Assembly (NCBI GenBank): GCA_002338715.1
Contig: DDIR01000147.1
Coordinates: 1-50,076 of the forward strand
DNA length: 50,076 bases
Direction of reading: 5' to 3'
DNA from: Phycisphaerales bacterium UBA1845
GTDB lineage: Bacteria; Planctomycetota; Phycisphaerae; UBA1845
The notes under the pieces were generated by a model that was not told the origin of the DNA, ran no database searches, and was given only the letters and a program-made list of their open reading frames with translations. The translations under genes and the position numbers were made by a program. Positions 1 through 10,786 of this stretch are shown piece after piece. Within the stretch, counting starts at the first letter, position 1; each line of letters opens with the position of its first letter.

Positions 1-1855
<1,855 letters not shown>

Positions 1856-2275
1856 ACATTAATGAGAAGCTGACTTACCCCAAATTCACCCAAACCACTG
1901 GATAAACCCGGGACGCATCAACGCCTTCACCAACGCCACCGATTCAAAACTTCAAATCAGTGAAAGGCCAAATCATCAGTAACAATAATTTGAATTTGCC
2001 TCGAGACAACTTTCCAACTCAGCCGCCAACTTGCCCCGCTTTTCAGTCCTGGGAAACCCATTTCCGCCAAGCAGATCAGCCAACAACCGAGCCTAGAAAC
2101 TCGTCTTAAAATTGGATACACACACGTTTTTCGCAAAATTGAATCGAACTCGTCAGAGACTTAAGCCGGGCGACTGACGCGTGACCTGGTAATCGCACGC
2201 CAACCGATTCCGACAGCCGTCCCTTCAGAACAACCGTCCGATTCTTCTTGGAAAAACCACATCCGCCTATTCATA

Positions 2276-2287
2276 TGTCAGAGAGCA
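2276..2287 (-). promoter_or_regulatory. boxA-like antitermination site in the 23S leader
   Basis: The minus strand reads TGCTCTCTGACA, which matches 10 of 12 positions of the rRNA boxA consensus TGCTCTTTAACA. It lies about 60 nt downstream of the proposed promoter and about 420 nt upstream of the mature 23S 5' end, a normal place for a Nus-factor antitermination site. Nearby short inverted repeats (around 2318-2335 and 2292-2310) may form leader hairpins. Confidence 0.5.
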
Positions 2288-2343
2288 AAACGCCAACCCG
2301 AAGGGCTGGCAATGTTCCGGTCAATCTCGACCGGAGCGGGGAA

Positions 2344-2371
2344 AGAATACCACGCTTTTTTTAATCGTCAA
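2344..2371 (-). promoter_or_regulatory. Sigma70-type promoter for the 23S rRNA transcript
   Basis: On the minus strand there is a -35 box TTGACG (2366-2371), a 16-bp A-rich spacer, and a -10 box TATTCT (2344-2349), giving a predicted start near 2337. Transcription would pass through a leader of about 480 nt (2337-1856), including the boxA-like site, into the 23S gene. A dedicated promoter fits an rRNA gene not co-transcribed with 16S. The boxes were read by eye. Confidence 0.55.
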
Positions 2372-3420
2372 CGGCCCCCGGACGTAAATATTCCTTTTTT
2401 TCAAAACACCTATGAATCAAGTGGTTTTTGAGCAGAACGACCTCCAATCTCCGCCCAAATTGACGGGGACGGCTACCCAAGTTTCGGCGCCGAGGGCCCG
2501 ATTCAGAACGCAAACCGCGCGTAAAGTCTTCCAACCGCCCGCAATGGTGATCTCGGGGCCAAAATCCGGCTCCCGGATGCACCAAAAATAGCGTATTTTC
2601 TGCTGAATTCAGGAGGGTTTCGTCCAACACCATAGCCAGCAAAAGCGCAAAACCGCCCACGCCGCCAGCAACAACACGCCTGGAGAGAAGGTACCCGTCC
2701 GTGGCTATAACATGCGCCAAGACAACAGCTTACGCTTTCCCGATCCTGCGCGACCACCGGCTGGCGGCTCAGGGGATTCGATGGGCTCGTCTTGGCACCC
2801 GCGCGAACGAAATTCGAATGGGTCATTCGCCCACCACCGAGCAAGACCCCCATCCAGTCAAAACACCAACCGGCTGCCCGGCTGCCTTCAGTCCCTTGCA
2901 GCAGACCCCAGTGGCCGAGAAATCGAACAAGTTGGCGCCGCGAATGGCCCCGGCCGCCACCGCGGATAACCACAATATGATTCGGCCATGCTGCGAAATT
3001 TCAGATTCCACAAATGCGATGCCCACGACAGAATGCCGCCCAAATGCCGTCGAGTCACCGAACGAGAGCATGTGACGTCAAGGTCAATGCAGACATCATT
3101 CCCACAAGTGCCAATCAAATAATTCCGCAATGACCGGCAAATGCGGGCCAACGCGACCACCGCAAAAACACCTATAAATAAAGTGGAATCCGAGCAGGTG
3201 CGCACCAGCACAATTGGCCATCGCCCAACAAGCCCACGCACTGCAACAGCGCAAGCAATCCGAAAACACCAAGCCAGAGCGTCGACCAGTCAGCCGACGA
3301 GTTGAAAGGCCACGTCAAGTTGATCGAAACCGCCACCACCGCAATCGCAGAGAATCGGGGAATCCGACTCTTGAAGGAATTGTCAAAGTGAAATTCACCA
3401 GATAAAATCCCGGGCTCAAA
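2372..3420. other. Intergenic region without a supportable gene
   Basis: About 1 kb between the 23S promoter and the tRNA. Several short open frames overlap on both strands, but none has a recognisable domain, a good ribosome binding site or clear coding character. On the minus strand, hydrophobic stretches appear in successive frames between about 3240 and 2600, which could be the remains of a membrane-protein gene broken by frameshifts. This is too weak to call a gene. Confidence 0.5.
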
Positions 3421-3494
3421 GGCGGCGTAGCTCAGTTGGTTAGAGCGGCGGATTCATAGCCCGCAGGTCACTGGTTCGAGTCCAGTCGCCGCTA
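3421..3494 (+). tRNA. tRNA with CAT anticodon (Met type)
   Basis: The sequence folds as a full cloverleaf: acceptor stem GGCGGCG with CGCCGCT (one G-T wobble at the first pair), D-stem GCTC/GAGC, an anticodon loop TTCATAG with anticodon CAT, T-arm ACTGG/TTCGAGT/CCAGT and discriminator A at 3494. The anticodon stem has one A-C mismatch at its loop end. CCA is not encoded. CAT tRNAs may be elongator Met, initiator, or Ile2 after lysidine modification. The first pair can form, which argues against an initiator; Met versus Ile2 is not decided. Its 3' 42 nt are repeated at 13576-13617. Confidence 0.93.
3453..3494 (+). repeat. tRNA 3' end forming left direct repeat (attL-like)
   Basis: The last 42 nt of the tRNA, from the anticodon loop to the discriminator base, recur in the same orientation at 13576-13617 with 3 mismatches. 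An intact tRNA on one side and a 3' tRNA fragment about 10.1 kb away is the classical footprint of tRNA-targeting integration. No integrase gene is seen between the copies. Confidence 0.5.
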
Positions 3495-4145
3495 TTTTCT
3501 TTCTTAGATCCATCCCAGGCAGCCGCTTGTGGTGACCTGTTTCTCGAAATTCCTCCCAAATCTAAGCAAATTCAGGTCCTGACGTGCATGGGACGCTCGC
3601 TGACACGCCCGAATTGGATTACGGGTTTGGGCCGGTTGATCGATCGATTGCACCGGCTCGCACGATTGAGTTGAACACTGCTTTGCCAAAGTCGTGGGAA
3701 TCTGCCGCATCGGGCTGTCCAATACCGAATGGGCACCACGGCCACGCCTCAAGAACCCAAACGTCCTTTGGCCCATTCAAACGGAAAAATGCCAATCTGC
3801 GATGGACTGTGATAGGAATGGACCTCAGCCCAAACAGGAACCACTCCCTCGCGATTCTGTTGGTCAAGTACGCAGGGCAACGGTCGCAGTCTTGATGAAT
3901 TCTGATCAGCGATATATGTAGACTCGATCGGGCCATCTGAAGTCACTCAAGTATTTCCTCAAGACCATCAAACGGGGTGATACCTGACCCAATTCGGCGC
4001 GGTAAACCAATTTCGCTGCGCGTCGCCCCGGGAGTATTTCGTTTGGGGCGATACGGATTCCGTCTCTGGATTTCGCTTATACTTGTGTGGAAGGTCGAAG
4101 CTGACCGGTCTGCCATCTTGATCAACTTGTAATGGAGAATTCCAA
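3495..4145. other. Intergenic region downstream of the tRNA
   Basis: About 650 bp with only short, mutually overlapping open frames, none with recognisable protein features. It ends with a GGAG ribosome binding site at about 4134-4137, just before the start of the next gene. If the island model is right, this is its left edge, where an integrase gene would often sit, but none is visible. Confidence 0.5.
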
Positions 4146-4937
4146 ATGCCTTCGCCCATTGAAATTATGCAAAGCTGGATCAAAGGCCGCGTTCGCCATG
4201 GAGTCTCAGGCCACACGTGGCTCACGAATGCTCAGGAAAGCCTGTATCATTGGGCCCTTGCGGTGGAGAACCACGCCCACATCTTCGGAACCGATCACCA
4301 CACCGAACCTCCAACAGACCTGGCGGTCGGGTACTTCTGTCGAATTGGCTACGACTACAACGATGTGCCTGACCCCATCGACGCTCAAAAGACCCACACA
4401 ACTTGGATCGGCGACTTGGCCCAACTGGCGCATGGAAATCCTCAAGCCCTTGGAGACCCCAATTATACGCCCAAGATATTTACACCACTCACCACATTGA
4501 TTGAATGGATCAGCGGTCGCCTGGCTTATGCCTACAATGGCGGCCCCAATGACATCCCCAAAGGAGTTTGGTCCGACAAATTGGACCAGTGGACCACACT
4601 CATTTACGAGGAAAACGACCATGACTTGGAAGAGGTTTACAAGTCACAGCCCACGGCCCTCGCGCTGGGATACCTCGCGCACGCCGTCGTCAATTATGGA
4701 GACGTCGGCAATCCTGCGAATTCAGGCGATGAGATTGACATGATGCTCCTCGGTCAGGAAATCGCCTTGTTTGACGGCCGAACGCAGCAACTGACGGGTG
4801 ACTGCACACCATCTCGGGCTGAACAGTGTGCGACTACCGTCCGACGGGTTCAGGAGAATCGAGCGCACCGCCGAAAACGTCAGGACAAATCTCAGTCGCA
4901 TGACGATCCGTGCGGTCAAACTCCCCATCAAGAGTAG
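4146..4937 (+). CDS. Hypothetical protein, 263 aa
   Basis: No family recognised. The ATG at 4146 is preceded by GGAG eight bases upstream. The protein is rich in Trp, His, Tyr and Asp with no signal peptide or membrane segment. Several His/Asp-rich patches (residues about 40-52 and 150-165) could bind metal, but no known motif is complete. Roughly the first 215 residues look like a folded protein. The last 45 residues are Arg/Gln/Ser rich and are read from DNA that is antisense to the end of the kinase gene (overlap 4834-4937), so the natural C-terminus may be shorter or frameshifted. It is the first gene after the tRNA and converges with the sigma/kinase operon. Confidence 0.6.
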   Translation: MPSPIEIMQSWIKGRVRHGVSGHTWLTNAQESLYHWALAVENHAHIFGTDHHTEPPTDLAVGYFCRIGYDYNDVPDPIDAQKTHTTWIGDLAQLAHGNPQALGDPNYTPKIFTPLTTLIEWISGRLAYAYNGGPNDIPKGVWSDKLDQWTTLIYEENDHDLEEVYKSQPTALALGYLAHAVVNYGDVGNPANSGDEIDMMLLGQEIALFDGRTQQLTGDCTPSRAEQCATTVRRVQENRAHRRKRQDKSQSHDDPCGQTPHQE

Positions 4938-7323
4938 GTGGAGGATTCGTGATTGCTTGTTCCGCGTCCCTGGCGGCCGCAATGTCTTCTTGCGCCTTTT
5001 CGCAATTGCCGCTGTCCAGCGCGAGGTTGGCGCGGCGCAAATAGGATCGAACGAGATCGCTGGCCAATTTCGCGTTTTGCTTGAATGCCAGGATCAGCGC
5101 GTCGTTCTCTTCAATCGCTTCGTCAATGCGTCCGAGATTCGCGAGGGCCTCAGCCCGCCAACGTCTTGCCCGCAACACGGATGGGTGGTTGGGATCACCG
5201 TACGCTTTGTCGTAAATGATCACGGCTTTGTCAGCAGAATTGAGAAGACCTTGATGGTCTCCTCGCCCCCTATGAAGTAACCCGATTGCCAGCAAGCTTC
5301 GTGCTATCGCGGGATGCGACTCGGGAAGCATTTCCCGGCGCATTGCAAGTGCTTCTTCCTGATGGACGGCGGCCTCATCGAGCTTGCCAAGCTTGTCCAG
5401 CGCCATGCCGAGTTTGTCGAGAGCTGCGGCATGTAGGTATCGCAAAGCAGGTACAGTCTCGGTCAGCGTCACGGCGCGACGAAAACGTTTTTCCGCAGAC
5501 TCGAAGTCGCGATCATCGAGCGAGAAGTCGCCCAACAATACGTTGGCCTCTGACGCGAGACGCGGATCATCGCCAATTGCGCTCAGGGCTTTCAGTGTCA
5601 AATCCCGTGCTTTGGGCAAATCGCCGGATTGAGAATACACGGTCGCCAGTCGCAGTTGATACTCTGGGAGCGCCGAATCCCGGAACGCCGCGCCGTCAGT
5701 CACGATCGCAATTGCTCGTTGGTAGGAATCAATCGATTCTTGATGGTAACCGGTCCTGAATTCGGCCCGGCCACGCGTGGCCAACGCCTCTGCCAGTTTT
5801 GCGGGGTCGGGGGGATCGAGTCTTGAAGCGAGCGTACAAGCTTCCGAAGCAAGCTCACTCGCTTCCGCATAGAGTGATTGGCCATCCGCAACGCCGCCTT
5901 CGGTCCCGATGGCGAGGTACAACCGCGCGCATAGCAACAGCACCGATGTGCGCGCTCCCGGGTCCTGCAGTTCATCGCGGCGCTCAACCACGTGACGAAG
6001 CGCCTGGCGGAGCGTCGTCTGCTGGCCGTAGGCCACGCTTGGATCCGTTTGCTCCAGTGTACTTTCCAAGAATTCGATTGCGTCCTGTAGGTCTGATTGG
6101 GCATTCACCGCGACGACGCGGGCGCGATCAGCGCTAAACGCGAAATAAATGCTAACGGCAGTAGCTGAAACGAGCACGGTTGCGATGAGCGCAACAGTCA
6201 CGACGAGTCGCCAATGCGACCGCCAGAAGACGCGAAGCTCGTAACCAATCGTGCTGGGACGCGCAATGACTGCCGCGCCGGTCAGCAGATGGCGCAGATC
6301 CTGTTCGAACTCGCCAGCGGATGCATAACGGGCATTGGGATCAACACGCATCGCCTTCCGAATAACAAATCGCAAGTCACCTGGAATCTTCTCCCAAGCA
6401 GCTTGAGACGGACCGCGTATGATCGCTCGAAGGGCCTCGGCCAACGGCATATTGTGAATGTCGTATGGCATGCATTCTGCGAAGAGACTGTAACCGACAA
6501 CACCCAGGGCGTAGATATCGGAACGTGTATCGATTTGATGGGATTTGCGCTCAAGTTGCTCAGGGCTCATGTAGGCAAGCGTGCCAACGACATGCCCCGT
6601 CATGGTTGTCGATTGAACGAGCTGGCCTGAATCGTCAAACCGGGCAACACCGAAATCGACAATCTTTGGAGCGCCTCCCGGTGCGACGAGAATATTCGCC
6701 GGTTTGAGATCACGATGAATGATGCTCTTTTGATGTGCGTGCTGCACGCCCGCACAGATTCCCGCAAGTAGTCGAATCCTGGCCCTTAGGTCAGGTTTCT
6801 GGCGCTTTACATATTGATCGAGTGGCAAGCCTTCAACGTATTCCATCACGACATATGGGCGATTCCGCGCCGGACCTTCGTCGGCGACATCGAATTGAAA
6901 GATCTTGGTAACAGCCGGATGGTCGAGACGAGCCAGAAAATCTGCCTCGGCCTCAAAACGATTTCGGGCGTGTGAAGAAACTTGGTGTGCAAAAAGCAAC
7001 TTCAGCGCCACCAGACGCTTGGGGTGCGTAGACTCGGCGAGGAAAACTTCACCCATACCACCTGCGCCAAGTCGGCGGATCAGGCGGTACTGACCGATCC
7101 ATCCGATAGGTTCGGAATCGGGAGGGGCGAAGTTGATGAGACTGCCTGGAGCGAACCGCCCTTTGGCGCGCGCATCGGCGTCACTCTCCAATAACCTGAT
7201 TACGGTTTCGCGCAGCTCTTGCGTTAAATCAAGTTCTGCCATCCGCTGTGCGCGCTCGAATTCTGGAGTCTGGCGAAGCAAGTCAAAAGCTTCACACACG
7301 ACATGCCATTCGCGCGGGCTCAT
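4834..7323 (-). CDS. Receptor-like Ser/Thr protein kinase with TPR region
   Basis: An 829-aa Hanks-type kinase. The kinase domain covers residues about 79-345: glycine loop LGAGGMGEVF, catalytic lysine in VALK (K108), HRDLKPAN (D205), DFG (D223) and GTLAYMSPEQ. One membrane helix follows at about 373-396. The C-terminal half is helical with TPR-like repeats (about residues 400-800), probably outside the cytoplasmic membrane. This kinase-TM-TPR layout is common in Planctomycetota, usually beside an ECF sigma factor, as here: the sigma gene ends 3 nt upstream. By family knowledge it may phosphorylate or gate the sigma factor; the signal is unknown. All catalytic motifs are intact. It resembles the kinase at 44812-47484. 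Confidence 0.93.
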   Translation of the reverse strand: MSPREWHVVCEAFDLLRQTPEFERAQRMAELDLTQELRETVIRLLESDADARAKGRFAPGSLINFAPPDSEPIGWIGQYRLIRRLGAGGMGEVFLAESTHPKRLVALKLLFAHQVSSHARNRFEAEADFLARLDHPAVTKIFQFDVADEGPARNRPYVVMEYVEGLPLDQYVKRQKPDLRARIRLLAGICAGVQHAHQKSIIHRDLKPANILVAPGGAPKIVDFGVARFDDSGQLVQSTTMTGHVVGTLAYMSPEQLERKSHQIDTRSDIYALGVVGYSLFAECMPYDIHNMPLAEALRAIIRGPSQAAWEKIPGDLRFVIRKAMRVDPNARYASAGEFEQDLRHLLTGAAVIARPSTIGYELRVFWRSHWRLVVTVALIATVLVSATAVSIYFAFSADRARVVAVNAQSDLQDAIEFLESTLEQTDPSVAYGQQTTLRQALRHVVERRDELQDPGARTSVLLLCARLYLAIGTEGGVADGQSLYAEASELASEACTLASRLDPPDPAKLAEALATRGRAEFRTGYHQESIDSYQRAIAIVTDGAAFRDSALPEYQLRLATVYSQSGDLPKARDLTLKALSAIGDDPRLASEANVLLGDFSLDDRDFESAEKRFRRAVTLTETVPALRYLHAAALDKLGMALDKLGKLDEAAVHQEEALAMRREMLPESHPAIARSLLAIGLLHRGRGDHQGLLNSADKAVIIYDKAYGDPNHPSVLRARRWRAEALANLGRIDEAIEENDALILAFKQNAKLASDLVRSYLRRANLALDSGNCEKAQEDIAAARDAEQAITNPPPTLDGEFDRTDRHATEICPDVFGGALDSPEPVGR

Positions 7324-7326
7324 CGA

Positions 7327-7899
7327 CTACTCCAATCGCAAATTGAGCCAGGCTCGGGCAGCGGCAAAGTCCTTCTCGACCAATGAGACACTGACGCCAA
7401 GCTGTTCTGCGACATCTGCCACATTGAGCCCACCGAAGAAGCGAAGGTCAACGATCTCTGACTGGCGTTTGTTCATGACTGCGAGTTCGTCAAGCGCGTC
7501 GCTGAGATCGATCAGGTCCACCTTGTGCGTGGTTTCGATCTGATCAAGCACAGCATCCAAAAGGAGTCGATCCCCCTGCGGATTGCGTCGTAGCGAACGC
7601 CTTCGCCGCGCGTGATCGATGAGAATTCGCTTCATCATCAAGCTGGCGGCGCCAAAGAAGTGCCGCCGGTTTTCGATCGTGTCAAGACGTTTGCCTTGCG
7701 TGAGTCGCATGTATGCCTCGTGGACCAGCGCCGTGGTCTGCAACGTATGGCCAGCCGGCTCGGATCGCATCTGGCGACTCGCGATCTGACGTAATTCCGC
7801 GTAGACTGTTGAAAAAAGTCCGTCTCTCGCCGCTTCGTCGCCCATCCGTATGTCCGAAAGGAGCCTGGTCACGTCACTCTCAAACATGTCATCGCCCAT
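7327..7899 (-). CDS. ECF-type RNA polymerase sigma factor
   Basis: About 190 aa from the chosen start. The region around residues 10-75 has the sigma-70 region 2 pattern of the planctomycete ECF group, with the motif TTALVHEAYMRL. The C-terminal region 4 helix-turn-helix includes the stretch ELAVMNKRQSEIVDLRFFGG followed by a second HTH helix. The frame stays open to 8070, but MGDDMFE at 7899 matches the length and N-terminus of the family, so that start is preferred. It is followed after 3 nt by the receptor kinase and forms an operon with it. It diverges from the protease/lipoprotein genes at 8101-13327, which are the obvious candidate regulon. No classical anti-sigma gene is adjacent. Confidence 0.92.
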   Translation of the reverse strand: MGDDMFESDVTRLLSDIRMGDEAARDGLFSTVYAELRQIASRQMRSEPAGHTLQTTALVHEAYMRLTQGKRLDTIENRRHFFGAASLMMKRILIDHARRRRSLRRNPQGDRLLLDAVLDQIETTHKVDLIDLSDALDELAVMNKRQSEIVDLRFFGGLNVADVAEQLGVSVSLVEKDFAAARAWLNLRLE

Positions 7900-8100
7900 G
7901 GCGCATTCCAAATATTTTTTACGGGCACGTCTCAACAACAACGCTTGATCTTCTGGGCCGGGAGTGTGGTCATTCAACAGACATCCAGCCCAGACCCAAT
8001 GTAACGGATTCGATGCGGCATCGCCAAATCGAGCGACCGTAAGAAATGTTTGCCCATTTGGTTTTGCCAACTAAATCAGTGGCCACGCTGAGGTCTCCCC

Positions 8101-8922
8101 GTGTCATCGGAAGTTTCAAGCTCAATTCCACTGCCCCGCTATTCTGGGCTGCTCAGGCCGCGCCGACGTTCTCCCGACCGTGCGTTTGAGAGCCTGCCTG
8201 AACGTGGTGCTCACCCAGAATCGGGGTTGCGGCTGGTTCACTCACCGCCAGCAAGGGACCAAGGCCGCTCTCTTCGTTGCTGCGTGTCCGCAGCGCTGGC
8301 CGTCTGCATGGAAGCATTTGACGAGACGAGACGCGGCGTCGACCGACTCGTCAGGCTATCGATGCTCTCGCACTACTACTATGCACGCAAGGCGATAGGC
8401 AAACCATGCCAGCCGCCGGTCGGACTCGAATTGGAAGACGGATTGACGACCGCCATCGAGCGCGGGTTTTGCGAATATGACGCATACCCTGATGGAACAT
8501 CGGCGCGCGACGGTTGCCCCAAGCGACCATTTCTACGCTTGACGCCGAAGCATCGACTGCTGGGTCAATCAAGTGAACCGCTTGGCTATCGCAAACTCTC
8601 CGCAACCGGCAGCGCCGATGCATGGATCGATTCCCTTCGTCACGCATATCCGCTGATTTTGTCGTTTCAGTGGAATTCGTCGTACCAAAACATCGCCCGT
8701 GGTCGAAGCGTTCTTGCCAGTTCGCGCCGCCCGCACTTTGGGCGTCACGCCGTCGCGGTGATCGGTTTCGACAGCACCGATGACCAGTTCATTATCAAGG
8801 ATTCGCGAGGAAGCAGCTTTGGTGCAAACGGGCTTTGGCGCCTGCCGCGCGAACTTACCCGGTCCCAAATGTTCGAAGAGGTGTACGCCATTACCGGTGT
8901 GCATTACGTCCGCGAAACTTAG
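8101..8922 (+). CDS. Papain-like (C1 family) cysteine protease, variant active site
   Basis: A 273-aa protein with C1-type landmarks. DQGRSLRCC (residues 53-61) places an oxyanion Gln (Q54) six residues before C60, as in papain. HAVAVIGF carries the catalytic His (H216). IIKDSRGSSFGANGLWRLP corresponds to the papain Asn-Ser-Trp-Gly region, with Asp (D234) in place of the usual Asn and Arg in place of Trp. No signal peptide or propeptide is recognisable, so a cytoplasmic enzyme is likely. The GTG at 8101 is the first start in the frame and is uncertain; a later start is possible. The gene begins 201 bp from the divergent sigma factor and is followed 23 bp later by a lipoprotein gene, so an operon is likely. 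The substrate is unknown. Confidence 0.75.
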   Translation: MSSEVSSSIPLPRYSGLLRPRRRSPDRAFESLPERGAHPESGLRLVHSPPARDQGRSLRCCVSAALAVCMEAFDETRRGVDRLVRLSMLSHYYYARKAIGKPCQPPVGLELEDGLTTAIERGFCEYDAYPDGTSARDGCPKRPFLRLTPKHRLLGQSSEPLGYRKLSATGSADAWIDSLRHAYPLILSFQWNSSYQNIARGRSVLASSRRPHFGRHAVAVIGFDSTDDQFIIKDSRGSSFGANGLWRLPRELTRSQMFEEVYAITGVHYVRET

Positions 8923-8945
8923 GAGCAGTATTTGGAGATTATGCT

Positions 8946-10712
8946 ATGAAGACACACTGCTTTCGACTCATCGTCCTCGCAACCCTGCTGCCTTCACTGG
9001 CATGCCGTTATCAAGTTCATCATCTCACGGCAGACAAGCAGGCGCCGGGTCCCGGTATCGTTTATGCGCTGCCGAGTACGCGACTCAATGTCGCCATCCC
9101 CGTTACTAAAACAACAATTCGGCCCGGACCGTACTATGCATATGCCGCTGCGATCGGCATTGAAGTTCCGAAAGAACTCCGCGATGCGATTCCGGAATCT
9201 ACGTACGAAAAATATTTGCAGGACGCACTAGTAACGTACTTCGATGCAGAGCAATACGTCAGCGAATATATAGCACTGCAAGAGATTGATGGCAAAATCC
9301 TCGAGTTGCGAGAGAAACTCCGCGAGGCAAGACTCAGTGCAAACCAGCAGAATGATGTCGTGCATCTTAAGGGTGTTGTCAAAGAAGAAATCGACGCACT
9401 CGAAGCTGAAAAGAAAAAATTCCAAAATGAGGCTACTTTGCGGCGCCGGACTGAGGAAGCGGCATTCGAGGCGGTCCCAAATTTTAGAGATACCAAGAGC
9501 GTGACACGCTTCAAGATCGGTTCGCCAGAACTGTCAACCACCAGTGAGCCAGATCACAATCACGTCTACGTAATTGAACTCAAAACCCTACCGTCTCAAA
9601 ATCGATACTGGTACACGAAGTTGACCGAGTTGGGCATCATCGTTAATGCCAAGAGTTCCCTGAAAGACCGCACACCGGAATACGTCGTTGCGACGGCAGC
9701 AGCCGCATTCAAAATTGCAGGCGCGCTCGAGGCCTCCCCCGGCTTAGCTTCCGAACAGGCAACGGACCTCGCACTCACTACACCATTCGACAAGGCAAAA
9801 GTCATCGCCGACCGCATCAACGAACTTGAGGGGCGTCGTGAGGATCTCCTTGTTTCCGAATCGGCAAAGCTCGATCCAGAGACTTTGAAAGCTCGGATGG
9901 AGGCCATTGACAAAGCCATTGCGGATTTGACAACCGCCTTCTACGCCAAGGAGATCTCAGCCGGCGTGGTTCACTGCACTGTCTTGTGCGGCAGCGGAGG
10001 GGCAAATCTCGAGCTGGTCAACCTTCATGAGGGGAAAGGCTTCACTCTCGCTGCAGATGCCGCAGCCGCAAGCGTGCAAATCCCCAGAGGGTTTGGCGCC
10101 AGTGGTTCAGGCGGATCATCCAAGACGCTGACACTATCTATCGCGCGTTCACCGGACCATCAGTCAGCCAAGGTCGTGCAAGATGCCCTGGCGAAATCCG
10201 ACGAGATGGGGATCTGGAGCAAGTACAAGGAAGGCGATCTCAGCTACCGCTACAGGATCCCTGCTTTGGGACGGGTTCAGATCAGCCTCGGCGACGACAC
10301 GCTCGCAGACCAACGCATCGCGTTCGCCCAGTTCGGTGCGGTGTATGGACTGCCATCAGGATTCTCATCGTTTGACAGCAGCTTTGAAAACATGGTGTTT
10401 TCCGAGATTACCGGTGCGCTTAGAGAGATCGAAGCGAAGACCACCGCCCTTGACCCGAAGTTGATAACAGATTTGGGCGACGCGGCCACCGAGTATGCTA
10501 AGGCTCTCGCGGCGCAAAACGCGGCGGCTGACGGTCCTTCAGGTCTTGCACAATTCAAGTCGCGCCTTGATGAGTTGGTCGCACTCTTGCCAATGGCTGA
10601 TGCACTCGGTGTCCCTATTCCGGCCAAGCTTCTCGCATTGGCAAACAAGGGAGGTGGAGAAGACAAGGGCAAGGATGGCGGGAGTGATGAAGGGGACGGA
10701 GACGGATCGTAA
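8946..10712 (+). CDS. Large lipoprotein with coiled coil, DUF4831-like N-terminus
   Basis: A 588-aa protein. The ATG at 8946 opens a signal sequence with a lipobox (LPSLAC), so it should be a lipoprotein. Residues about 35-75 (GIVYALPSTRLNV, then GPYYAYAA) resemble the start of the DUF4831 family known mainly from Bacteroidota; this was judged by eye. A charged heptad-like helix follows (about residues 115-165), then a long region of mixed helix and strand, and a Gly/Asp/Lys-rich acidic tail. The function is not known. The gene follows the protease by 23 bp and precedes another lipoprotein by 74 bp. The frame extends upstream to 8835, but the lipobox fixes the start. Confidence 0.75.
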   Translation: MKTHCFRLIVLATLLPSLACRYQVHHLTADKQAPGPGIVYALPSTRLNVAIPVTKTTIRPGPYYAYAAAIGIEVPKELRDAIPESTYEKYLQDALVTYFDAEQYVSEYIALQEIDGKILELREKLREARLSANQQNDVVHLKGVVKEEIDALEAEKKKFQNEATLRRRTEEAAFEAVPNFRDTKSVTRFKIGSPELSTTSEPDHNHVYVIELKTLPSQNRYWYTKLTELGIIVNAKSSLKDRTPEYVVATAAAAFKIAGALEASPGLASEQATDLALTTPFDKAKVIADRINELEGRREDLLVSESAKLDPETLKARMEAIDKAIADLTTAFYAKEISAGVVHCTVLCGSGGANLELVNLHEGKGFTLAADAAAASVQIPRGFGASGSGGSSKTLTLSIARSPDHQSAKVVQDALAKSDEMGIWSKYKEGDLSYRYRIPALGRVQISLGDDTLADQRIAFAQFGAVYGLPSGFSSFDSSFENMVFSEITGALREIEAKTTALDPKLITDLGDAATEYAKALAAQNAAADGPSGLAQFKSRLDELVALLPMADALGVPIPAKLLALANKGGGEDKGKDGGSDEGDGDGS

Positions 10713-10786
10713 CGAGGCTGCATCTTATTAACTCGGTTCGTCGTCACCTTGTTACTGATTCAGCCCATGACGGTTTGGAGAACCCA

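Noticed and set aside
2361..3241. Minus-strand frames with hydrophobic stretches, possible broken membrane-protein gene
   Set aside because: No recognisable family and several frame changes would be needed; kept only as a remark on the intergenic region.
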